From positions 124,001-188,000 of the forward strand of contig NZ_QAOJ01000009.1 in the NCBI RefSeq assembly GCF_003050835.1: a stretch of 64,000 nucleotides of DNA. The letters are read 5' to 3'. The position numbers were made by a program, and so were the translations under genes. Under the pieces are notes generated by a model, which was given only the letters and a program-made list of their open reading frames with translations, was not told where the DNA came from and made no database searches. This stretch comes from Pseudomonas sp. GV071. GTDB lineage: Bacteria > Pseudomonadota > Gammaproteobacteria > Pseudomonadales > Pseudomonadaceae. This document shows, piece by piece, positions 1 to 6,548 of the stretch (the first letter of the stretch is position 1; every line of letters begins with the position of its first letter).

Positions 1-2065
1 GGCCCGGACGAAGCACGGCGTAATGGCCGCTCAGGTCATCCGCCCGTAGTTCGATGTCTTCGATATCGGAGTCCAAGTCCACGATCATGCCCGCGTCGCT
101 GGTCAGCTGCTGACCACTCAGGGCCATACTGTGAGCGCCCATCAACAGGGTGCTTTCCATATTCAGGCTTGCGGAGAGGTTCTGATTGTAAGAGGAGCGT
201 TGCAGCTGCAGATCGCCCTGGGTTACGTCTGTTTCAAATTGGGCGGTACCCGTCAAACCCACTCCATAAGTGTCGGCATTAACGTTGCCAGTGACTTGGC
301 GCAGGACGTCACCCTTGAGGTCCTGTTGGTAGCCGATACTGGCGTTGCGGTCGTTATCGCCGTCGCGTGAGGTTCGCGAACCCACGCTAGCCGTCAGGCG
401 CTTGCCTGGCCCCCCAATTGCCAGGTTGAGACTCAAGTCGATACCTCGATTGCGTTCGTTGCCACTACTGACCGACGCAGCGCGGTCGAACACCGAAAGG
501 CGCCAGTTGGCGTCGTTGCCAAACAGCTGGCTGTTACGCATCCAGCCAGCATCGAGGCCGATGCCGTTGTTATAACCGTCGCTGTGGGAAATCCTGGCAT
601 TCAAGCTGTCGTGGTGGCCCAGGCGGTGGGTGATGCCGAGGGCAGAGTTGCTGATATTGCCGTTGTAGCTATGGCGTTGGCGTATTCGGCTGCCATCAGG
701 CAGCGTTTCCCAGGTGTTGCGGTTGTCCATCCAGCTGCGGCTGTGGCTGAAAATAAGGCTACCGCTGCCATAGTTGTACAGCGCCTGCAGATCGGTACCG
801 GTACCGTGGTTCTGGGTTTGGTAGACGTTGGCATACAGGCTGGCGGTGGCGCCAATCCCCAGGTCCAGTGAAGTGCCCAGTTGGTTCTGTTCGCTGATCT
901 TGCGGGCCGAAATCCCTACTACGGCGCGCGGGTGCAGAAGGTAGTTGGCAGCGATCCCGGTCGTCAGTGTGCCGTCTTCGCGAGTAGTGCTGTTGCTCAA
1001 CGCGCTGCTTTCACGGCCGGCAAAAATGTTGTAACGCCAGCGTTGATCTGGATTGCTCCAGTTATTGGGCTTGTACACCAATTCATCGGTAGTGGAACTT
1101 ACGATGCCGTCTTCCACCAGGCGTACTTCGATGTCGTAGATGCCACCCGGCAATGTGCGGGTGTCCAGGGTCTGCAAACCGGGCGCTACCTGTTGACTAT
1201 TGATCAGCGCGCCGTTGCGGTAGATCTCGACGGTGGCGTTGCGGTTGGCGGTTACGTAGATGGGGTAAATTGCCGGTTGATTGCCGTCTTTGCTAAGGCT
1301 GTCGGAGCTGCCCATCATCAGCCCGATGGCGGTGTCAGGGGAGTTGCCGAACGTGCGCAGGTTACGGTTCAACCCTATGGATTCAGGCGTGAAATAACCC
1401 AACCGCAGAAAATGGTCTTGCCACTCTTTCTGTGTGTGCAGCTCATACACTTGGTATTGGTGGGTTTGGTCCGGGGTGTCATTTCTGGATGCCTGGCCGT
1501 AAAACGTCTGTGTCCAGTTACCGACACTGGTCAGACCTTTTACAGCGACGCGCCCGTATGAGTCCTGCTGCTCTCCGCCGGCGAGGTTGATCTGATTACG
1601 CAGCATGAGACCGGTGCTGCCATCTACCGGAGGTTGGTGGTAGTTGCTTACCTTGATATCGCGTTCAGCGTTATCGGTCAGTAACGACAGTTCGGAGTTC
1701 TCCAGGCTGTAGTGCGCGGCAACCAGGCCGTTTTTGCACTGCTGCAGGCAGGGGCCGAGAGCGATACCGCGTTGCAACTCAGCCTTCCAGTTATCCAGTT
1801 CGGTGCTGCTTAGACTGGTGTCGCGGGTGTCAGTGAATTCTACAAGAGTGACTCGTTCATCTTTGGATAGCGTGACCATGGCTTCGCCTAACTCCTGGCG
1901 ATCCAGACGGATGCGCACGGCCAAAGGAACGTCGAAAAAGTGTTCGTGAAACTCCTTGGGCAAACCCCGGGCTTGCGCTATCACGCTTAAAGGAGCGGCC
2001 TGAAGCGATGTAGCGCCGTATGCAGCTAGGGCTACTGCGGCAGCTACTTGAGTGATTCGGAACAT
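1..2065 (-). CDS. CS1-type (alpha) fimbrial outer-membrane usher, 3' end outside window
   Basis: The minus strand is open from an ATG at 2065 to the left edge, about 688 codons, with no stop. The product starts with a signal peptide (MFRITQVAAAVALAAYGATS, then LQA). It continues as an outer-membrane usher of the CooC/CblC/TcfC type, which secretes and assembles fimbrial subunits. Recognisable stretches are the barrel-like repeats rich in alternating aromatic/Gly residues and the segment reading YPIYVTANRNATVEIYRNG (about residues 265-285). The gene lies 131 nt downstream of the major subunit gene, as in CS1/cable-pilus operons (subunit, usher, tip protein). The tip gene, and possibly the chaperone, should lie beyond the left edge. 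Family assignment is from recognition of the translation, not a search. Confidence 0.85.
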   Translation of the reverse strand, partial: MFRITQVAAAVALAAYGATSLQAAPLSVIAQARGLPKEFHEHFFDVPLAVRIRLDRQELGEAMVTLSKDERVTLVEFTDTRDTSLSSTELDNWKAELQRGIALGPCLQQCKNGLVAAHYSLENSELSLLTDNAERDIKVSNYHQPPVDGSTGLMLRNQINLAGGEQQDSYGRVAVKGLTSVGNWTQTFYGQASRNDTPDQTHQYQVYELHTQKEWQDHFLRLGYFTPESIGLNRNLRTFGNSPDTAIGLMMGSSDSLSKDGNQPAIYPIYVTANRNATVEIYRNGALINSQQVAPGLQTLDTRTLPGGIYDIEVRLVEDGIVSSTTDELVYKPNNWSNPDQRWRYNIFAGRESSALSNSTTREDGTLTTGIAANYLLHPRAVVGISARKISEQNQLGTSLDLGIGATASLYANVYQTQNHGTGTDLQALYNYGSGSLIFSHSRSWMDNRNTWETLPDGSRIRQRHSYNGNISNSALGITHRLGHHDSLNARISHSDGYNNGIGLDAGWMRNSQLFGNDANWRLSVFDRAASVSSGNERNRGIDLSLNLAIGGPGKRLTASVGSRTSRDGDNDRNASIGYQQDLKGDVLRQVTGNVNADTYGVGLTGTAQFETDVTQGDLQLQRSSYNQNLSASLNMESTLLMGAHSMALSGQQLTSDAGMIVDLDSDIEDIELRADDLSGHYAVLRPG

Positions 2066-2154
2066 GATTGGCACCACTTTCAGCGAAGCGATACGACCTG
2101 CTGCGCGGTGCGCCAGCAGGAAAAATTTTGGTAGAAGTCGGTGATACGTTGGAA

Positions 2155-2187
2155 ATGCGCTTATCGCAGTGGGTGTGATAAGCGCAT
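2155..2187 (-). promoter_or_regulatory. Stem-loop between fimbrial subunit and usher genes
   Basis: A perfect 11-bp inverted repeat (ATGCGCTTATC at 2155-2165, GATAAGCGCAT at 2177-2187) with an 11-nt loop begins 10 nt after the subunit stop codon. There is no U-run on the minus strand. It is therefore more likely an attenuating or mRNA-stabilising hairpin than a full terminator, which would fit the need for far more subunit than usher. The role is inferred. Confidence 0.6.
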
Positions 2188-2196
2188 CAAGCTCAC

Positions 2197-2673
2197 TTAG
2201 ATGGCAGCATCGAACGAGAGCTGTACGTTGCCGCTGTAGTTGCCCGGTGTGTGACTGGTGCCAGCTTGGCGAACCGGGATGATTTCGAGGTTTACGGTGG
2301 ACGCAGCCGCTGCAGCAGCTTGGGTCACGACTGACGCGTCGGTGGTGGAGAGGGTGATGCTATTGAATTTTACGGTGAGTGGGATGCTCGCGGAGCCGCT
2401 GCTCAGCGTGGCTGGCGCCAGCAATTTACCGGTGATGGCGCCCGCTGTATTTTTTACGTCGAACTGTTTGGTCAACTTGGACAAGTCGCCGGTGTAAGGG
2501 CTGTAGGAGAGGACCTGAGTTTGGTTGATCCAGGTCGAATCTTTTGGCAGTACGTAAAAGTCAGAAGTTGGAACAGTCGCTTCGAGCGTGATGGTGTGAC
2601 TGATCGGTGCGGCAAACGCCTGAAAAGAAGCGGCAGCAACCAGCGCGAACAGAGTGGTTTTGATAAAGGTCAT
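2197..2673 (-). CDS. CS1-type fimbrial major subunit
   Basis: This 158-residue secreted protein has a signal peptide of about 21 residues (MTFIKTTLFALVAAASFQAFA). The mature Ala/Ser/Thr-rich beta domain resembles the CooA/CblA family of alpha fimbriae: ISHTITLEATVPTSDFYV near its N-terminus and YSGNVQLSFDAAI at its C-terminus. It lacks the paired cysteines of type-1 pilins, as CS1 pilins do. It is the first gene of the operon seen here; the usher follows. An AGA/GGAG-like element precedes the ATG (read on the minus strand as ACGGAGATG...). No chaperone gene is visible upstream, although alpha-fimbrial operons normally carry one, so it may lie left of the window. Confidence 0.85.
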   Translation of the reverse strand: MTFIKTTLFALVAAASFQAFAAPISHTITLEATVPTSDFYVLPKDSTWINQTQVLSYSPYTGDLSKLTKQFDVKNTAGAITGKLLAPATLSSGSASIPLTVKFNSITLSTTDASVVTQAAAAAASTVNLEIIPVRQAGTSHTPGNYSGNVQLSFDAAI

Positions 2674-3562
2674 TCTGATACATCTCCGTAACGTTTAATT
2701 CAGATAGGCTCCTCGTTCGGGAACGTACTAAGTTGGTAGCAGTTGGCCGACTCGGAGGTGTGCAACTTTAGTGAGCTGCCAACGCTGGAGATGTAGGGGA
2801 CTTTCGTTTGTTTACGCCAAAAAGTTCCTGCGGCTGGGTAGGTTCTTTGTTTAAGTGCCTAGCGAAAATAGGTCGGATTTATTTATGTTGCCCTAATTTC
2901 TAGTAGATAGTCGTTCAGAGTATGGAAAATAAATCTGTTCCCTTTTCGAAGACCTTGCTGTAGTGGGAGTGGGCGGGATAAGGGCTGAAACATTAGCCGA
3001 CGCGAAAGTGGGCAGACTTCCGTAGGGGCATTCATGGCGGGAGAGCTTGATTAACCGTTTTGCAGATGACAGCGATCGTACTGATGCACCTCCGCACGCT
3101 GAACGGATGTGGCTTATGGCAAGCGGGTGCTTTGATCAAGGCAGGCGTGAGACGACTCCAACCGCGTATTGCTAAGGCAGTAACGGAAGGTTGGTGGATC
3201 AAGGTCAGAATCTTGCAACACCTGCTGACCCACTCATACAGCGGCAAGATTTTAGCCGTCAAATGAGTGGCAGAAAATCGTGGCGAGAGAACGCCAATGG
3301 GCAGTGTTCCACATCTGTGCGTCAAACAACTCCTACAAGCTTTCAGAAAAACCCTACAGCTATTGCGTTGTAAATCCCCGAAGCTTTTAAGTGTCCTTTA
3401 ATACTTCGTTTAACTGCGCTAATTAAAGCCAACCAAATACGTCAAACTTTGCTACTGAAGCAAGTTCGTTGCATTCGGCTTTAAGCTTGGCGCAAGCAAG
3501 CGATCTATTTTTCAGGATAAAAATTAATCTTGTAATTTTGATAAATGTAATAGAGGTGTTTT
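2674..3562. other. AT-richer 0.9-kb intergenic stretch, no recognisable gene
   Basis: This region separates the fimbrial operon from the DUF5339 gene and is visibly AT-richer than the surrounding genes at its ends. Open frames of 60-97 codons occur on both strands around 3030-3370, but none has a recognisable domain, a good ribosome binding site or Pseudomonas-like codon use. It contains a degenerate palindromic element (2869-2946). The promoter of the fimbrial operon should lie just above 2673, but I could not define its boxes. The composition and the palindrome suggest a site of insertion and decay. Confidence 0.5.
2869..2946. repeat. Degenerate palindromic element (GGGACAGATTTATTT-type ends)
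   Basis: The right end (2926-2946), read on the minus strand, is AAAAGGGAACAGATTTATTT. The left end (2869-2890) is a weaker copy in inverted orientation, AAAATAGGTCGGATTTATTT; I count about 15 of 22 matching positions. Motifs of this kind flank REP-associated tyrosine transposase genes and other small elements in gammaproteobacteria (from memory). No transposase is present, so this would be a remnant or a non-autonomous element. Confidence 0.45.
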
Positions 3563-3823
3563 ATGAAAAGTTTTTTGACCGCAATTGCTTTGATCGCAAT
3601 GTCGAGCGCCACTATGGCAGCTGACCTCGGCCCATCTTGCACCGAGTATTTCAAGCAAATTGATGAAGTTGTGGCTGCTAACCCTCAGGGAGAAGCCATG
3701 AAGTCGCAGTATGAAACTGCAAAAAAGCAAATGGCGAGTATGCCTGCCGCAACGCAAGAGGCGGCTTGTAAGCAGGCATCTGACATGTTGAAGCAAGCGA
3801 TGGCAGCCACGCCTGCAAATTAA
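3563..3823 (+). CDS. Small secreted DUF5339 family protein
   Basis: This 86-residue protein has a clear signal peptide (MKSFLTAIALIAMSSATMA, cut before ADLG). The short helical mature domain has two cysteines (in GPSCTEYF and AACKQA), which could form a disulfide. The pattern SCTEYFKQIDE...AACKQASDMLKQAM matches the DUF5339 family of small periplasmic proteins, whose function is unknown. The ATG follows an AGAGG box at a suitable distance. A hairpin lies 18 nt after the stop, so it looks monocistronic. It sits alone in an AT-rich stretch between the fimbrial genes and aroA. Confidence 0.8.
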   Translation: MKSFLTAIALIAMSSATMAADLGPSCTEYFKQIDEVVAANPQGEAMKSQYETAKKQMASMPAATQEAACKQASDMLKQAMAATPAN

Positions 3824-3841
3824 TTTAACTTTCTGATTTGA

Positions 3842-3879
3842 ACCGCCATGTGTATTACTGAAATAAGATGCATGGCGGT
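3842..3879 (+). terminator. Probable terminator of the DUF5339 gene
   Basis: ACCGCCATG (3842-3850, first base at 3842) pairs perfectly with CATGGCGGT (3871-3879) across a 20-nt loop. It lies 18 nt after the stop codon, and a T-rich tract follows. Confidence 0.55.
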
Positions 3880-4008
3880 ATCTTCATGATTTTAAATTCT
3901 TTTTATAATGTGTAAAACTTAAAAGTTACCACTTGGCTGTTCTTTGTTTTCGTGGTGGCAACGGTTACATTGTGTTTGTTTTTGAAAAGCAAAGATTTCA
4001 TTCCATAT

Positions 4009-4070
4009 AAAGGGGACGATTTTATTTAACTGCTCTAATGTAGAGCCGATTAATAAACTGTCCCCTTTTT
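4009..4070. repeat. 62-bp palindromic element (MITE/REP-like)
   Basis: The outer arms AAAGGGGAC (4009-4017) and GTCCCCTTT (4060-4068) are perfectly complementary. Each is continued by an AT-rich TTTATT-type block. The centre is a perfect small hairpin, GCTCTA-ATG-TAGAGC (4032-4046). The arms resemble the ends of the element at 2869-2946. The 3' end (CCCCTTTTT) could also terminate plus-strand transcripts. Whether it is mobile or merely a hairpin cannot be told from one copy. Confidence 0.55.
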
Positions 4071-4139
4071 CCTGAAACAGGAGTCCAGAATAGTGCGGCT
4101 GGAGGGGACGCCTGATTTACAGGCCCAAATCGCTAAGTC

Positions 4140-4163
4140 GCCGTCCGACGAGAGTAGGACGGC
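4140..4163 (-). terminator. Hairpin directly after the aroA stop codon
   Basis: GCCGTCC (4140-4146) and GGACGGC (4157-4163) form a perfect 7-bp stem that abuts the aroA stop codon. There is no U-run on the minus strand, so it may mark the 3' end of the mRNA rather than act as a classical intrinsic terminator. Confidence 0.4.
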
Positions 4164-5435
4164 TCAGTCTGTGCTCTCCGCCATATTCACCGTTACCCCA
4201 AGCGAGCGCAGCGCATCCCAGTAACCTGGGTAGGTCTTGCCCACGCACTCCGGGTCCAGCAGGCGAATGCCGCTCACCTTCAAGCCGGTCAGGGCGAAGC
4301 ACATGGCGATGCGGTGGTCGCTGTGGGTGTCCACCAGCGCGTCGCAGCTAGTGCCGGCCAATGCCGGGTCTGCCGCCACTAACAAGTCATCACCCTCCAC
4401 GGTCGCAAGCCCTGGGCGAATGGCGTTAAGGCCGTCGAGCAGGGCCTGCACGCGGTCGCATTCTTTTACCCGCAAGTTGGCCAGTTCGGTGAAGCGCACG
4501 GGGGTGTTGTTGAAGGCGGCGAGCACGGCCAGGGTCGGTACGGCGTCTTGCATCTGCGAGCCGTTGATGACCGCCGGCATGTCCGGGTAGGCGGCGATAA
4601 AGGTTTGCGCGTTGGCGTCGGGTTGGGTGAAGCAGTCGTCGGCGACGCCGAGGTCGATGTTGCCGTCGGTCAATGCCTGGGCTGCCCACAGGTAGGTGGC
4701 GGCGGAGGCGTCGGGTTCGATCAGGTAGTCGCAGGCCTGGTAGCCGGTGGCGGCGATGCGCCAGGTGACTTCGTCGACTACCTCCACTTTGGCGCCGAAG
4801 GCTTGCATGCAGGCCAGGGTCAGGTCGACGTAGCCGCGGGCGCCGATGTCTTTGCCGGTCAGTTTTACCTCGATGGGGGCGGTGCCGCAGGCGGCCAGCA
4901 TCAGCAGGGCGGATACGTATTGGCTGGACAGCCCACCGTCAATTTCGAAGGTTTTGGCGCTCAGGCTGCCGCTGCCTTGCACCAGCACTGGCGGGCAGCC
5001 GGTGGCGCTGGAAACCTGGATGCCGCCGGCGCGCATGGCCTCTAGCAGCGGGCCAATCGGGCGTTTTTGCATATAGGCGTCGCCGTCCAGGGTGACGTCG
5101 CCGTTTACCGTAGCCACAGCGGCGGTAAGAAAGCGCATGGCGGTGCCGGCATTGCCGAGGAACAGCGGTTCGCTGGGGGCCTGCAGGTAACCGGCGCTGG
5201 TGACCACGAAGGTGGTGCTGTCCGGCTCGTCCACGGTCACGCCCATTTGCCGCAGGGCGTTGGACATGTGGCGGGTGTCATCGCTTTTCAGCGCGCCGGT
5301 CAGGCGGCTGGTGCCCTTGGCCAGGGCGGCCAGCAGCAGCGCACGGTTGGTGATGGATTTGGAGCCCGGTGGCGACACTTTGCCCTGCAGGGCAAAGCCA
5401 GGTGGAACGACGGTAGCGGTGTGCGGCGCGCCCAT
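4164..5435 (-). CDS. aroA: 3-phosphoshikimate 1-carboxyvinyltransferase (EPSP synthase), stand-alone
   Basis: This 423-residue enzyme joins shikimate-3-phosphate and PEP to give EPSP, the sixth step of the chorismate pathway, in the cytosol. Class I signatures are present: PGSKSITNRALLLAALAKGTS (residues 23-43, catalytic Lys26), SDDTRHMSNAL (51-61), LFLGNAGTAMRFL (91-103) and RVKECDRVQALLDGL near residue 340. The length matches E. coli AroA (427). In pseudomonads the usual AroA is the class II-like half of a TyrA-AroA fusion in the serC-pheA-hisC cluster, so this single-domain class I gene is probably a second copy. The residue matching E. coli Pro101, next to the glyphosate site, is Phe102. 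No other aromatic-pathway gene lies nearby. Confidence 0.93.
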   Translation of the reverse strand: MGAPHTATVVPPGFALQGKVSPPGSKSITNRALLLAALAKGTSRLTGALKSDDTRHMSNALRQMGVTVDEPDSTTFVVTSAGYLQAPSEPLFLGNAGTAMRFLTAAVATVNGDVTLDGDAYMQKRPIGPLLEAMRAGGIQVSSATGCPPVLVQGSGSLSAKTFEIDGGLSSQYVSALLMLAACGTAPIEVKLTGKDIGARGYVDLTLACMQAFGAKVEVVDEVTWRIAATGYQACDYLIEPDASAATYLWAAQALTDGNIDLGVADDCFTQPDANAQTFIAAYPDMPAVINGSQMQDAVPTLAVLAAFNNTPVRFTELANLRVKECDRVQALLDGLNAIRPGLATVEGDDLLVAADPALAGTSCDALVDTHSDHRIAMCFALTGLKVSGIRLLDPECVGKTYPGYWDALRSLGVTVNMAESTD

Positions 5436-5597
5436 AACAGCGGTTCTCCGAATAAGACGTGGCGCACAGCGGCGCGCAAAGGGGCGAATAATGCCATTGA
5501 TGCCACGCCCAATGAAGCCTTCTCGGCCAAGGAACGAGGGGAGATTGACTGCTTAACGCTCAAGCGGATTTTTTTGCAGAGTGTCAGTGCGGGGCTG

Positions 5598-6158
5598 CTA
5601 GTTACTCAGCGTTATGGTGATGTCGAGGATGCTAAGTGGCGCGTACACCAAGGTGATTACGCTGTAAACGCGGCGTGAGTTGAAGCTGAAGGCAATCAAC
5701 GGCAGCAGCATCATGATCAGATCCAGCCCGCCCCAGGGCGCCCACGGTGACGCTTCGAAGAGCACCACGTTGACGATAAAACCGAAAATTAAATAGACCG
5801 ATATGGATAACAGCGCAAAGCGGCCGTCTTGCTCGAAATAAATCCGCAGCCCATCTTTTTCGTCCTCGCTGCGACTGGGCAGCAGTAACGCAGCGGAGAT
5901 GAACAGCGATAAGGCCAGCAATACCAGTAAGAGAAACTCGGGAAACGTGAAGGTGGTTTTGATGGAGGGCAGCGAGTTTACCGCCCACCAGAAATCGAGC
6001 TGCATGGTGAACAGAATGGCGGCCCACACTAACGGTATCCAGTCCACTTTCGCGTCGCGGCGAATACGGAACACGGTCAGCGAACCCAGCAGCAGGCGAG
6101 TTACGGACAAGCCCAATATCATTGAAAGTACCGTCGCAATGATTGGGAAGTTGCTCAT
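5598..6158 (-). CDS. Conserved multi-pass inner-membrane protein, function unknown
   Basis: From the ATG at 6158 the product has 186 residues and about five to six hydrophobic segments (for example IIATVLSMILGLSVTRLLLG, FLLLVLLALSLFISAALLL, VYLIFGFIVNVVLF). A GLSVTRLL motif follows the first helix, and short acidic/basic loops separate the helices. The frame extends 26 codons further upstream to 6236. I prefer the internal ATG because AGGA sits six bases before it on the minus strand, and the product then starts MSNFPIIATV with a hydrophobic helix. No catalytic motif is visible. It lies between aroA and the small exported ORF without an obvious operon partner. Confidence 0.65.
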   Translation of the reverse strand: MSNFPIIATVLSMILGLSVTRLLLGSLTVFRIRRDAKVDWIPLVWAAILFTMQLDFWWAVNSLPSIKTTFTFPEFLLLVLLALSLFISAALLLPSRSEDEKDGLRIYFEQDGRFALLSISVYLIFGFIVNVVLFEASPWAPWGGLDLIMMLLPLIAFSFNSRRVYSVITLVYAPLSILDITITLSN

Positions 6159-6277
6159 GACCATTCCTGTTGAACTGAGTGTTGGCGTGACGCGCGGGAG
6201 AACGGCGCGGACCAATAAATATGGAGCAAACCACACCCTATGAAAAGCAGTGTGGTGGTTGCGCTTTCAACTGCTTT

Positions 6278-6472
6278 TCAGCGTTTGTTCAGGTCACCTG
6301 GTTTCCAGGTTTTCTCGAAGAAGGGTTTGGTCGGGCCATACAGCCGGAGGATGACGAAGTAGCCTTCGGTGGCTTCGCTAGCTTGGCTGACCGGCACCAT
6401 CAGGGCGGTGCCGGCCAAGGCTCCCAGCAACGTCAGCGCGAACAGCTTACGGCGAGGGGAGAGCGCGTTCAT
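6278..6472 (-). CDS. Exported 64-residue protein resembling the C-terminal tail of DUF1254/DUF1214 proteins
   Basis: The product is a signal peptide (MNALSPRRKLFALTLLGALA..., cut after SQA at about residue 31) followed by about 32 residues: EGYFVILRLYGPTKPFFEKT, then WKPGDLNKR. That mature part reads like the extreme C-terminus of DUF1254/DUF1214 proteins, which typically end in a strand of the form F..YFRFYGPTE.YFDKSW. Full-length members have about 350-500 residues, so the catalytic or binding core is missing. This could be an internal-deletion derivative or a purposeful microprotein. AAGGAT precedes the ATG at a good distance. It lies 76 nt downstream of the autotransporter gene on the same strand and may be co-transcribed. 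Confidence 0.6.
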   Translation of the reverse strand: MNALSPRRKLFALTLLGALAGTALMVPVSQASEATEGYFVILRLYGPTKPFFEKTWKPGDLNKR

Positions 6473-6493
6473 AAAGCATCCTTACTAGTCAGG

Positions 6494-6512
6494 CTCACCT
6501 ACCGCAGGTGAG
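6494..6512 (-). promoter_or_regulatory. Hairpin between autotransporter and downstream small gene
   Basis: CTCACCT (6494-6500) and AGGTGAG (6506-6512) form a perfect 7-bp stem with a 5-nt loop. It starts 36 nt after the autotransporter stop and 21 nt before the start of the 64-residue exported protein. No U-run follows. Confidence 0.4.
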
Positions 6513-6548
6513 TCGCTGGAACGACAGACCAAGTTTTCCTGCCCGCCG

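Noticed and set aside
3032-3373. Three overlapping small open frames in the AT-rich gap
   Set aside because: No ribosome sites, no known domain, and both strands are equally open; I leave the region as unannotated.
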